DNA of 64,000 nucleotides from positions 4,148,327-4,212,326 of the forward strand of contig NZ_CP037422.1 in the NCBI RefSeq assembly GCF_007748175.1, given 5' to 3'. This document shows positions 45,491 through 54,832 of the stretch, piece by piece. Origin of the DNA: Gimesia aquarii. Its GTDB lineage: Bacteria; Planctomycetota; Planctomycetia; Planctomycetales; Planctomycetaceae. Position 1 is the stretch's first letter; every line of letters begins with the position of its first letter. The notes beneath the pieces were generated by a model. It ran no database searches. It was not told the origin of the DNA and worked only from the letters and a program-made list of their open reading frames with translations. A program made the position numbers and the translations under genes.

Positions 45491-46458
45491 TGCAAGCCTC
45501 CCAGAGGGAGACCATCCTGGCGTTGCGCCAATTGTCGATACAGGGCCAGATCAATGTTTTCACTGATGAATTGAATAGAACCATCGGCCATCGCAAAGTG
45601 TGCTCCGCCTACATGCCAACTGCCAAAACAACGGGTATGAGTCCCAACAACAGCTCCGATACCAGCCGGATGATTTGTGTAGGGACCATCACTGGGAAAG
45701 TAATCAACAAGTGGTGTATTGATAGGATCAACGGCAGCAGCGACAACATTCACATGGCTTGAGTTGCTCGCGTTCCGCGTGCTGGAGGCCCAGGTAAAAT
45801 AAGTGCCGTAGGGAGAATTCTGCCCGACCGCAAACCACCAGCGGGATTCACCAACCAGGAATGTGTTTGAAGTTCCATCAATAACATCCCTCATTTTTAT
45901 ACTGGAATTCAGAAACAGGATGCCATTTTTAAAAAACAATCGCCGATTACTCGCAGAACCCCCTGTGCATGAAGCTCTCGCTTCACTGCCTCCCCCTTGC
46001 ACACCCCGATAGTTGGAATTTGGTTCTGCCGAAGCAGCATTAGGATCGGACGGACATTGATATTTCGAATTCGGACGAATTTGCTGTGGTTCGTTCGTAT
46101 TAGAAGTCTCATTCGCAATGCCAGCAAAAGTGCCTTCGAAATTAAAACTGTTGTAGCGGGGAACATCATCCAGGAATGGAAGAATCATCACAGTCCAGGT
46201 GGCGCCACGTCTCGCTGAGCCTGGCAACGGACAAGCAGTACTGGTTACGATCGATCCCGAAGGGAATACTCTGTGAGTTTCATGATAATTGTGTAGAGCC
46301 AACCCGATTTGTTTCATGCGGTTCTTGCAATCTGATCGACGGGCAGCCTCACGGGCCTGTTGCACTGCAGGCAGTAACAAGGCAATTAAAATCGCAATGA
46401 TCGCAATCACTACCAGAAGTTCGATCAGCGTGAATCCATAGCGTTTCCTGATATTCAT
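45487..46458 (-). CDS. DUF1559 pseudopilin-like protein
   Basis: 323 residues. The type IV pilin/type II pseudopilin N-terminus is perfect: a short leader ending in G, then [33 protein letters not shown], followed by the DUF1559 block [28 protein letters not shown]-terminal H-x-GG-x-F-A-MADGS block ([22 protein letters not shown]) is the family's other signature. Planctomycetes carry many copies; they are thought to be processed by prepilin peptidase and to sit at the cell surface. It is the first gene of a pair with the small lipoprotein, with its start 160 bp from the divergent FCD-AraC gene. Confidence 0.95.
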   Translation of the reverse strand: MNIRKRYGFTLIELLVVIAIIAILIALLLPAVQQAREAARRSDCKNRMKQIGLALHNYHETHRVFPSGSIVTSTACPLPGSARRGATWTVMILPFLDDVPRYNSFNFEGTFAGIANETSNTNEPQQIRPNSKYQCPSDPNAASAEPNSNYRGVQGGGSEARASCTGGSASNRRLFFKNGILFLNSSIKMRDVIDGTSNTFLVGESRWWFAVGQNSPYGTYFTWASSTRNASNSSHVNVVAAAVDPINTPLVDYFPSDGPYTNHPAGIGAVVGTHTRCFGSWHVGGAHFAMADGSIQFISENIDLALYRQLAQRQDGLPLGGLQ

Positions 46459-46539
46459 TATTGAGCGCCTTTATAAATGGAATTGCAATAGATAATCATT
46501 AAAACCATCGCGGACTCTCTGTTTTTCATTCTATGAGCC

Positions 46540-46566
46540 GTATTGCATGGGTACAATGTTGTATTG
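46540..46566. promoter_or_regulatory. Clustered TTGTA/TACAA repeats upstream of the FCD-AraC gene
   Basis: TACAATGTTGTA (46552-46563) is an inverted repeat with arms TACAA/TTGTA around TG. GTATTG occurs twice, at 46540-46545 and 46561-46566, exactly 21 bp apart (two helical turns). The TACAA/TTGTA arms resemble the half sites of the operators at 39495-39512 and 39651-39660. The region separates the DUF1559 and FCD-AraC genes. Confidence 0.4.
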
Positions 46567-46617
46567 ACACAGTCTTGCGCGCGAATTCACATAGTCTAAT
46601 CTTAAGAAATTCATTTT

Positions 46618-47406
46618 ATGAACAAGACCCCCATGAAATCAGTGACTGATCTTCGAGCAAAGCTGGAAGGTTTTGCAGCAAGACATGCCGCTGATAAAGT
46701 AATGGAAGGCATCGACCCACAACGACTACTCAACTGTTTTCAGAAATTGCGACAAGCAGCCGAAAGTGGCAACTATCGCCGCTTTGCGCTGGAAGACCAA
46801 AAGCTGCATCAAACAATTGTTAATCTGGCGGATGTACCCGGGTTGAAGCAGGCATGAAGTTCTGTTTTCAATGCACAAAATTCATTTCGCATCAAAACAC
46901 TTCAACAATGCTGGCCCGACCTCTCGGTATTGTTTGAATCACACCGTCCCCTGGTGGATAACATCGCGTCGGGAAAATCGGAGGAAGCAGAGGACGAAGC
47001 GCTGACCCATTTGGATGCTGTCTGGTTTCGGTTAGCTGACGCCACGGAAGATCAATCACTTCCACGCGACTCTCTGTCCAGAGCGTGTGCTTATCTTGCC
47101 TTTCATTTTCACGAACCGATCCGGTTACCTGAATTGTCTCATGAAATTGCAGGTTGCAGCCCTGGGCATCTGGCACGATTGTTCCGTGAAGAACTCGAAT
47201 TGAGTTTCAGTGACTACCTGATCGAACTCCGTATGCAAAAAGGAGCCAGCCTGCTACAACATTCGAATCGATCAATTCGAGAAATTGGTGCGCGTGTAGG
47301 TTATGCCGACCCATCACGGTTCGCGACTCACTTTCGTCGTCGTTTCGGTCTTTCTCCCAGCGAGTTTCGATCCCGATTGGTCAAAGTTCCAAAGCGGCCA
47401 GGATGA
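46618..47406 (+). pseudogene. FCD-AraC fusion regulator interrupted by one in-frame TGA (probable pseudogene)
   Basis: Two open stretches, 46618-46857 and 46930-47406, are in the same frame, with a single TGA at 46855-46857 between them. Read through, the protein is about 262 residues: an FCD ligand domain (residues about 12-135) then an AraC-type double helix-turn-helix (about 160-260). The FCD metal-type residues D and H in ALEDQKLHQTIV lie before the stop, and both His residues (ESHRPLVDN and EALTHLDAVW) after it. The frame between them (SSVFNAQNSFRIKTLQQCW) is coding-like, so the stop is recent. TGG-to-TGA is the simplest event (LKQA-W-SSVF). No N-terminal GntR helix-turn-helix is present; the AraC end replaces it. 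Alternatively the C-terminal part from 46930 is made separately. Confidence 0.75.
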
Positions 47407-47468
47407 AACCGGAATTCGTACTTTGATTGTATTCCTCAGATCAAATTTGCTGCTAAATATGCATTCTT

Positions 47469-50400
47469 TTACTTTGCCGCATTGAGATAGGCCAATAAAT
47501 CAGCCATTTGCTGTTTATTGATCTGTTTCTCTAAACCTTCGGGCATAAAGGAAAGCCGCGAGCTGATCAGTTCATCAATGTCAATCCGCAAAACCGTATC
47601 GCTGGTTCCATCGGCACGCGCAATCGTAATACTGTTCGCATTTTCCGATTTGATTAGCCCGGTAATCGTTCTCCCCTGAGTTGTCACGATCAAATAGGTC
47701 ACATATTGAGGTTTGACCTCTCGGTTCGGATCGAGAATATTTAACAACACTGCCTCTGTGCCTCGATCCTTAATGGCTTTCAAGTCAGCCCCCAGTTGCA
47801 CTCCTACATTCTCCAGACGATGACAGGCGGCACAGGATTTCTTGAAGACTTTCTTACCATTCGCTGGATCTCCCTTCAACTTCAGGGCGGCCTGATACTC
47901 TTTAATCACATCAGATCGGCCCGTCAGTCGTTGACTATGAAACAGCGACTCAGCCAGCTTCTTGATTTTTCCATCCTGATTTTTCTTCAACAGTGCCACA
48001 CGCTCCGGGCTGATATCTCCCGGATTGATCTCGCCGTCCTGGATTGAACCCAGCAAAGTCATCAACCAGGCCTTCCTTGAGAATAACGTCTCGACGGCAC
48101 TCATGCGCAATTGTGGACTGAGACTCGTCCAGGCATCGATAAGTAAACCGGCAACGCGATCATCATTGACCAGCCCCAATTTTGTAATCGCAGCCTGACG
48201 TACCTGAAGCGGCTGTTGTACTGATAACAACTCTTCAAATACGTCTTTTGTTTCATCAAATTTTCCAATACTCAAAGTATCAATCGCATCCACGCGTGCC
48301 TTGACAGGTAATTTGGAATTCAAAGCCTGCTGAATCGCAGTCTGCATCATCCCTTTCAGTAATTGTGCTGTGTGCTTACTGGTTGAGTCGGCTATCACCT
48401 TCTTTGTGGAACCTGATGCACGCGAGAGCAACCTTCTGAAAAAAATCTCAGTCAATTTCTGATCTGCGGATGGCATGGCCTCCAATGATGTCAAAAACAA
48501 CTTCACATCCGCGGCATTCTTTTGTGCTCCGATTTGTACCGCTAAGGCAACCAGAAAATCCTGACTGTGCTTTTCTTTGAGAAATCCGGGAGTCTTTACC
48601 AACGTCGAAAAGACCTCTGCTGCTCCCTGGTTGAGCGAACTTTGAACCGCCATGCGGATCCATTTATTGGAAGTGTTCTGTTTCAGAATCTTAACCAGTC
48701 CCTGATTCCGTGGAACGGAATCAAAGGCCCCCAACGAAAAAGCGGCCTGGTACTGGACGTCCAGGGAACTGTCATTGGCCAGCGCAACCATCTGCTCTTG
48801 AATGTTCGGCGATTTCGCAAAGTGCTCAGCGATCCTTAAAGCCTGGATACGGACTTGAGCGTCTTGGTCCTGTAGCCCTTTGAGTAATGTTGTTTCGTCT
48901 AATGACTTCAAACCGTCCAACGACCAGAGTGCAGTGGCACGGGTAATTGGTTTCGTTGATGTGGTCGCCAGATGCTTTAAACTTCCACTGACAGAAGTGT
49001 CCTGCCGTTCAAATAATAATCGCTGCGCTGTATCGCGGGTCCAGCCGTTGTCACTTTCCAATAAAGCAACCAGTTCTCGTGATGAGAGCTTCCCATATTG
49101 AGGAAGCGCTGGCTGTTGAAATCCTTTGGGGACAATTCGATAGATGCGTCCTTTATCTTGTCCTCCCACCGGATCTAGGTGTTTGATTACCTCTTCCGGA
49201 ATAAAGGGAGCGCCTTCGATAAGCTCTCGATACATGTCCAATACATACAATGCCCCATCGGGACCGTTTTCGAATTGAACCGGACGAAACCAGACATCAC
49301 TCGAAGCCAGGAATTCCTTATCCTGATCGGCACGGGGCGCGATCAATGACAAACCATTGGGTTTCGGCGCGGCGCGATATACCAGATTGTTGGCTGGTTC
49401 GCCGACAAAAATATTCCCCTGATATTCAGCGGGCCATGCCCCACCACGAAAGATCGTGATACCAGTAGCCGCGGTAAAGAAACCAGAAGGTTTGCCTCCT
49501 TCAGCGTTTCCTTTTTTACTTTGTGAACGAATGCGAGTCCTTAAGATACGCCACGGTTCGACCTGACTGATTCGCATTAGCTTTGTGTATTTGCCGCCCG
49601 GAGCAATGGAAACCGGTGCCGCTGGTGGCGCGAGATACGGATTGCGGGCAATATACCGATCGTCATACATCAGCACCTGCATCGGAACACTGTTCGCGCA
49701 CACAAAAACCCGATTCCAGTTCCCCAGGCTCATCCCGTGTTGGCCACCACCGGTCGTTAATTCGATAGTGCGTGTCTCCGGATCGAAAATGACGTTACGA
49801 CCTTTAGTGTTATACTTTCGCTTTTGTTTATCCGCAGTGACTGTGACCATCCCGCCATCGATGCCTGTCGAAAAATGGATTTTGTTATCCAATCCCCAAC
49901 GAAACGAATTGATCATCCCTTCATCACCACGATCACGGCCAAAGCCGGTCATCACAATTTCTTTGACGTCGGCAATCCCATCACCAGTCGTGTCTTTACA
50001 ATAATACAAGTGGGGTGGAGCGCCCACAAAAACGCCGCCTTTGTAACTGAATACCGCAGTGGGCAGAGTGAGATCGCTTAAAAAAGGGAAGCTCTTGTCA
50101 AACTTTCCATCGCCGTCTGTATCTTCCAGCAACTTGACTGAGCTGTAGCCTTCTTTTTTTGCGTCGTTGTATTCGGGCATCTCAACAACATAAGCACGAC
50201 CACGAGCGTCAAAACACATGGCAACCGGATCTCGGAGCAAAGGCTCTGCGGCAACAAGCTCAATCTGGAAATCATCATGAATTTTGAATGACTTCAAAGA
50301 CTCTTCCGGAGTTCGTGGAAGAATACGAGGCATCTCCGCGGAATAATCGACTTTGGGTTTCGATTCCGACTTGTCAGCTGATCTTACACTGACTGTCAGT

Positions 50401-50477
50401 CCCAAAATCAAAACAGGCAGGCCAATGGAAAGGATGCTCACAGGCCGTAAATATCTCAGTGCAAAAAGCGAACGCAT
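47469..50477 (-). CDS. PVC-type dehydrogenase/HEAT/cytochrome c secreted protein
   Basis: 1002 residues with a Sec signal (LSIGLPVLILGLTVSVRSA). A sorbosone-dehydrogenase-like propeller spans about 70-470 (FQIELVAAEPLLRDPVAMCFDARGRAYVVEM and the LEDTDGDGKFDKS calcium loop). HEAT-like helical repeats follow (about 480-850), then a cytochrome c domain with C882-AAC-H886 and a C-terminal block around MPEGLEKQINKQQMADLLAYLN. It is the same core as residues 658-1560 of the 1737-residue protein, without the deacetylase, FG-GAP and binding domains. Such proteins are thought to oxidise sugars and pass electrons to haem outside the cytoplasm. It appears monocistronic and converges on the FCD-AraC pseudogene. 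Confidence 0.93.
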   Translation of the reverse strand: MRSLFALRYLRPVSILSIGLPVLILGLTVSVRSADKSESKPKVDYSAEMPRILPRTPEESLKSFKIHDDFQIELVAAEPLLRDPVAMCFDARGRAYVVEMPEYNDAKKEGYSSVKLLEDTDGDGKFDKSFPFLSDLTLPTAVFSYKGGVFVGAPPHLYYCKDTTGDGIADVKEIVMTGFGRDRGDEGMINSFRWGLDNKIHFSTGIDGGMVTVTADKQKRKYNTKGRNVIFDPETRTIELTTGGGQHGMSLGNWNRVFVCANSVPMQVLMYDDRYIARNPYLAPPAAPVSIAPGGKYTKLMRISQVEPWRILRTRIRSQSKKGNAEGGKPSGFFTAATGITIFRGGAWPAEYQGNIFVGEPANNLVYRAAPKPNGLSLIAPRADQDKEFLASSDVWFRPVQFENGPDGALYVLDMYRELIEGAPFIPEEVIKHLDPVGGQDKGRIYRIVPKGFQQPALPQYGKLSSRELVALLESDNGWTRDTAQRLLFERQDTSVSGSLKHLATTSTKPITRATALWSLDGLKSLDETTLLKGLQDQDAQVRIQALRIAEHFAKSPNIQEQMVALANDSSLDVQYQAAFSLGAFDSVPRNQGLVKILKQNTSNKWIRMAVQSSLNQGAAEVFSTLVKTPGFLKEKHSQDFLVALAVQIGAQKNAADVKLFLTSLEAMPSADQKLTEIFFRRLLSRASGSTKKVIADSTSKHTAQLLKGMMQTAIQQALNSKLPVKARVDAIDTLSIGKFDETKDVFEELLSVQQPLQVRQAAITKLGLVNDDRVAGLLIDAWTSLSPQLRMSAVETLFSRKAWLMTLLGSIQDGEINPGDISPERVALLKKNQDGKIKKLAESLFHSQRLTGRSDVIKEYQAALKLKGDPANGKKVFKKSCAACHRLENVGVQLGADLKAIKDRGTEAVLLNILDPNREVKPQYVTYLIVTTQGRTITGLIKSENANSITIARADGTSDTVLRIDIDELISSRLSFMPEGLEKQINKQQMADLLAYLNAAK

Positions 50478-50807
50478 TAAATCAATCCTGTTGTGAAAAC
50501 CAGTGGCGTGAATAGGATGGCAGGGCTATTTCTTAACTATGTTCAAATATTATAATGGGTGGGTACAAGGAATAGAAAGGATCTTTTAGCGTAAATCCCA
50601 TGAATTTATGCATGTAGTGTAGCTGCAGGTGCTCTTCAAAAGTCGGGCGGAAGACTGAAAATGAGCTTCTAGGCTGGGTGGTGTTTGGTAGGTCGAATCG
50701 GCTCCTCCTTCCCAGGTCCAGAACCCTGATCTGTCAAGTTCTGGACCCGGTTAAGCGGGGAAAAGCTAGCCTGCTTGTGTGATTTGCAAAAAGTAATCAG
50801 CCAGTCA
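50478..50807. other. Intergenic region with a strong hairpin
   Basis: This 330 bp gap holds no convincing gene. GGTCCAGAAC (50715-50724) and GTTCTGGACC (50738-50747) are perfect 10-bp arms around a 13-nt loop. It lies downstream of the peroxidase gene on the minus strand, and 50678-50770 is clearly more GC-rich than its surroundings. There is no T tract, so it is not a standard intrinsic terminator; a folded transcript end or a short repeat element is possible. Confidence 0.5.
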
Positions 50808-53054
50808 CTATCGACGGCGTTTTCTGTGATTGAAATCTAAAATGGGATCAAGGTCATTGGAAGCAAAGACCTGATCCAGCATTCCGTGATTAACGTCACG
50901 TTCATGCCGATTCGACCGACGGTCATCGTCTCGACGATCCGCGTGCTTTCTCCTGTGACGTCCATCATGCCGATGATCACGATCGTCGGCGTCACGCACA
51001 TCGACATCGATCTCCACTCCGTCAGCGACTTCAATGGTGTCATCACCGTCGAAGCCCCGAACCACAATGCGCTCCAAGCCGGTGAAATCCAGTTGCAGGC
51101 CGTTGACATCAACGAAATCATCGTTCACGATGATCGAATCGGTTTGATCCGTACCTTTGACGATCAATGTGTCAGAACGGCCATCTCCCGCTTCCACAAT
51201 CAGACCACCGGGGAGTTCTGCCGTGGTGATCCCTACAACGGTGATGTGCTGTGACCTGCCGTCGCTACTCGTGATCATCAAACGGTCAACACTATCAAGC
51301 GATTGACTGCTAATCACTCGCCGCGTCTTGTTATCGACCACTTCCAGATTTCCATCTTTCGCGCGAATGGTGGCATCGGTTGTTCTGGTTTCTGCCAGGT
51401 CAACCTGCATGACAGTGGGTGCAAAGAACACGTTTTCCTGCAATCCCGAAATATCCGAATTGCGTTCAATCACATCGGCCAGCGTCGTGCCGTTGATTTC
51501 CTTGAGTGCATCACCGGAGAACACGTTCTCATACCAGAAGCGATCTCCATCACGCAGTCGTTCGAACTGATCGATGATGATAGCCGTGAACGTCTCCCCC
51601 ATACTCGATCCCGGCAGATGATCTTCGGCCAGACCACCAACCCACAAGTCGATGTTATCGACTGTGCCGTACAGCGCTTCCAGTTTGGCAGCGACTTCCG
51701 GATCGGATGAGATGTCGGAGAAGTTTTCCACGGCTTCCAGTCCCAGGGCAACCCTTGTTGAGTTATAGTCTGACAGTCCATGGTCGCGGCCACGCTGAAT
51801 ATTTAATGACGCCAGATCGAAACCCCCGGCTCCTGGAGGACCAAACAGGAAGTTGCGAACGTCATCAACGACTTCGTTATCGAGTTCCTGCGCCAAATTC
51901 ACGGATACCCCGCGCAACAGAGAATCAATCCCATGGTCTTCCAGTTCGCTCGGGTTGAAGAACGCGTCCAACAACGCAATATTGCCTTCATCGGCGACGT
52001 TCCCGTTCTCGTCAAGCCGCAGCAGTTCGGACGAGAGCATGGAGTGCCCGAAGCGATAGGCGGCATTTGAAAATTCGTTGGCAATACTGGGGTCGACCGT
52101 GGAATCATACCCATCGTATTCGCTGACAGCACCGGTGCCGAACAAAGCCGGGAGGAATTCATTGAACGTGATTGCCTGTAACTGGGCAGCAACGATCTGC
52201 CGTGCCTGTTGATACAGTTCTTCATCGGTCAGGTCCGGGTTTTCAGTTGCCAACTCTGTCGCAATCCGATTGTGCTCGCGCACCCAGATGGTGTGCATCG
52301 CAGTCAATGCGACGTTCTCGTTGGCTCGAATATCACCCGCCAAAAAGAATCCGTTTTCTCCGTATGGCAACAAGTCACCGTCACTGGTTGCCAGCAGACC
52401 ACCTTCAAAGGTTCTCAACTGGGCGGCCAACTCTTCATCCGAACCATAGACCACAGAACCATCAATAAACGCCGTAATCTGATTGATCTGCTGTCGAACA
52501 CCGTTCTCATCCTCTTCGAATATTGATCGATTCAGATTAATAACAGCATCCCCAGTGCCTGTTGGATCGAAAAATACGTCACCGGTCGGTACTTCGATCG
52601 GGAATGATTCCAGCGGATTTCCGTCTGCATCATGAGCGGCTTCGGTCAGGGTGATATCGTGATCGAGGAACTGTCCCCATAACCAGAAGATGTCTGTCAG
52701 ATAGCGATCGTTGGTTTCAGAAGAGTCTGCGGCAGCGATGACATTGCTGATTTCACGAGCACTTGGACGATCTTCCCCCGCAGGAGTCGACAGGCCGTCA
52801 CCATAGTCCGCGTTGGCCAGACGCAGAAGTTCTGTGTCGGTACTGCCGAGTTCCGGGTTGTTGATATTATTGCCGGTCCCATCAATCGAGGCGTATTCGG
52901 TAACGGTGTTTGACTCCGTGTTCGAATCGATAATGTCGGTCGAGATGGAATTCACCGCAGAGAGCAGTTGACGATCTTCAAGGTATTCAGCAGCTGAAAT
53001 ATGATATGATTTACGGGTGGCCTTACGTTGACGATTGGGTTTTCTTAATAACAT
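50808..53054 (-). CDS. Animal-type haem peroxidase with LEPR-XLL-like N-terminus
   Basis: 748 residues from ATG 53054 (AGGAG 8 nt upstream); an upstream ATG at 53120 has no such site. The N-terminus has SAAEYLEDRQLLSA, a variant of the planctomycete LEPR-XLL export/anchoring motif. The peroxidase fold follows: distal-side FWLWGQFLDHDITLTE (H132), TAMHTIWVREHNRIA, proximal-His region YRFGHSMLSSELLRL and GFDLASLNIQRGRDHGLSDYNSTR. These match the myeloperoxidase-cyclooxygenase superfamily. The last 75 residues are extremely rich in Asp, Arg and His (DADDRDHRHDGRHRRKHADRR-like) and would be disordered or bind metal or polymer. Such enzymes oxidise halides or phenolics with H2O2 outside the cell. 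Confidence 0.9.
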   Translation of the reverse strand: MLLRKPNRQRKATRKSYHISAAEYLEDRQLLSAVNSISTDIIDSNTESNTVTEYASIDGTGNNINNPELGSTDTELLRLANADYGDGLSTPAGEDRPSAREISNVIAAADSSETNDRYLTDIFWLWGQFLDHDITLTEAAHDADGNPLESFPIEVPTGDVFFDPTGTGDAVINLNRSIFEEDENGVRQQINQITAFIDGSVVYGSDEELAAQLRTFEGGLLATSDGDLLPYGENGFFLAGDIRANENVALTAMHTIWVREHNRIATELATENPDLTDEELYQQARQIVAAQLQAITFNEFLPALFGTGAVSEYDGYDSTVDPSIANEFSNAAYRFGHSMLSSELLRLDENGNVADEGNIALLDAFFNPSELEDHGIDSLLRGVSVNLAQELDNEVVDDVRNFLFGPPGAGGFDLASLNIQRGRDHGLSDYNSTRVALGLEAVENFSDISSDPEVAAKLEALYGTVDNIDLWVGGLAEDHLPGSSMGETFTAIIIDQFERLRDGDRFWYENVFSGDALKEINGTTLADVIERNSDISGLQENVFFAPTVMQVDLAETRTTDATIRAKDGNLEVVDNKTRRVISSQSLDSVDRLMITSSDGRSQHITVVGITTAELPGGLIVEAGDGRSDTLIVKGTDQTDSIIVNDDFVDVNGLQLDFTGLERIVVRGFDGDDTIEVADGVEIDVDVRDADDRDHRHDGRHRRKHADRRDDDRRSNRHERDVNHGMLDQVFASNDLDPILDFNHRKRRR

Positions 53055-53401
53055 TTCGAGTTCTCCTGATGCGTGCAGTGGCATGCGCGCAGTTCTCTCG
53101 AACTGATCGACGGAAGCCACCAGACGCGTGGTTGATTTTTTGTATAGACGAAGGCCCGCCCTACAAAAGGTTGATCAACCGGACTACTCAAGACAGCGAG
53201 TATTCCTTTTAGATAGAGTCTCTAATTTGAAAAACGAGAACCCGTCAAACTGATCCACAGAAATTCGACAGAAAATTTATCAAATTCATCAAAATGGATA
53301 TGTTCGACACCTGTCAGTTCACTAGAAGTTGTTTCAAAATTCAAAATTCAGTGGACAGGCTGGTACCAAATCTGGCTCAGAAAACTTGTGAACGATAAAG
53401 C
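53055..53401. other. Intergenic region with a 12-bp palindrome
   Basis: These 347 bp separate the peroxidase start from the sulfatase stop. GGTTGATCAACC (53169-53180) is a perfect 12-bp palindrome 115 bp upstream of the peroxidase start and could be an operator. A TTCAAAATTCAAAATTC direct repeat lies nearby (around 53335-53352). No gene is seen. Confidence 0.4.
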
Positions 53402-54832
53402 TTATTTCATTAATCGTTTTAATTCAGCCTGTAAGGTTTTAATGGTTGGCTGAGACTCTGGCTGATCAATCAGGTTTTCCATTTCATAGGGATCATTCTG
53501 AACGTCATAGAGTTCGTTCATACCTTCCAGCTCATTAAACTGGATGTACTTCCAACGCGGGGTTCGAACTGCTTTATATCCCATTTTGACAAGACGAGGA
53601 AAAACAGTATCGCTGTTATATTCAATCAGGAACGAATCACGCCAATCATCGGGTTGTTCCCCTTTGAGTAAAGGAACCAGAGTTGTTCCATCGTACTTCT
53701 GTTCCGCTTTCACATGTGCCAGGTCCAGTATCGTCGGGGCCAGATCTACGCTGACAGCAAACTGATCAACCAGCGTACCTGCTTTGATCAAAGGGGGATA
53801 ACGAACTAACAGCGGAACGCGAATTCCTTCTTCATAAGGGAGCCGTCGTTCCACACTCAAACCGTGCTCTCCATACCAGTAACCATGATCACTCGTGAAA
53901 ACAAAGACCGTCTGATCGAGCTGCCCCTGTTTGTCCAACAGTGCACAGAGCTGCCCCACCCCTTCATCGATGCCCGCCAACATACGCAGCCGATCACGGA
54001 TGACCTCATCGCTGGTTCCCGTTTCTCGACTTAAAGGAGGTAATCCTGGAACGGCTCGTAATAAAGCGCGTTTGCCTTTTAAGTTATCAACCACGTTTAA
54101 ACGTCTTGGTATCGCATCATTCGCGTATAAGTTCTCATGTCGTTTTGCCGGCATAAATTTCGCCGCAGAGGGATCGGTAATACTGCCGTCATCGCGTTGT
54201 GTTAGTTCCGGATGTAACGCCTTATGAGCAATGTAAATACAAAACGGTTTGTCTCTTTTCTGCTGCACGAATTCATTGACTTTCTGATTCAGGACATCCG
54301 TCGTATGTCCGCTGTGTGGTACACGTTTGCCATTCTCATTTAACACCGGATTGAACGATGTTCCCTGCCCCTTCATACTCACCCAATAATCAAAACCGGG
54401 ACGGGCGGTGTCATCGTTGCCCATGTGCCATTTACCGACATAGGCTGTATTGTAGCCTGCTTTTTGTAGTGCTTGCGGAAATGTTTTTAATGTATGACTG
54501 TGTTTACTTCGATTAATGTTATCCAGAATTCCATGATTGTGTGTATAAAGCCCGGTGAGTAAGCATGCCCGCACAGGTGAACAAAGAGGGGTGGAACAAA
54601 AGGCATTCCGAAAGCGGGCTCCCTCGTGAGCAATGCGGTCGATGTGAGGCGTTCGCACAAAAGGATGCCCCATACAACCCAGTTCGTCCCACCGCAGGTC
54701 ATCTACCAGCACCACCACGATATTCGGTCTTTGTGTTGGTTCGGCAGCCTGCAAAAAACTGATTTCGGAAACTGTGAAAAGACAAAGCCAAACAAAGGCC
54801 TGCCATAACAAACTCTGAATCAACCGTTTCAT
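53402..54832 (-). CDS. Secreted sulfatase (formylglycine type)
   Basis: 476 residues with a Sec signal (AFVWLCLFTVSEISFLQA). Metal-binding Asp pair D44-D45 in VVLVDDLRWDE; formylglycine motif C84-S-P-V-R88 in STPLCSPVRACLLTG; GKWHMGND and FTSDHGYWYGEHG further on. All active-site blocks are present. It is a second, clearly different sulfatase from the one at 23409 (CTPTR, GYGDVSC). It is likely exported to hydrolyse sulfate esters of polysaccharides. It seems to be alone in its unit; the substrate is unknown. Confidence 0.95.
   Translation of the reverse strand: MKRLIQSLLWQAFVWLCLFTVSEISFLQAAEPTQRPNIVVVLVDDLRWDELGCMGHPFVRTPHIDRIAHEGARFRNAFCSTPLCSPVRACLLTGLYTHNHGILDNINRSKHSHTLKTFPQALQKAGYNTAYVGKWHMGNDDTARPGFDYWVSMKGQGTSFNPVLNENGKRVPHSGHTTDVLNQKVNEFVQQKRDKPFCIYIAHKALHPELTQRDDGSITDPSAAKFMPAKRHENLYANDAIPRRLNVVDNLKGKRALLRAVPGLPPLSRETGTSDEVIRDRLRMLAGIDEGVGQLCALLDKQGQLDQTVFVFTSDHGYWYGEHGLSVERRLPYEEGIRVPLLVRYPPLIKAGTLVDQFAVSVDLAPTILDLAHVKAEQKYDGTTLVPLLKGEQPDDWRDSFLIEYNSDTVFPRLVKMGYKAVRTPRWKYIQFNELEGMNELYDVQNDPYEMENLIDQPESQPTIKTLQAELKRLMK

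Noticed and set aside
46855-46857. TGA as a selenocysteine codon in the FCD-AraC gene
   Set aside because: There is no reason for Sec at this place in an FCD domain, and no SECIS-like hairpin was seen next to it. A TGG-to-TGA mutation is simpler.
53055-53120. Upstream ATG of the peroxidase (53120)
   Set aside because: The additional 22 residues have no ribosome site, whereas ATG 53054 has AGGAG 8 nt before it.
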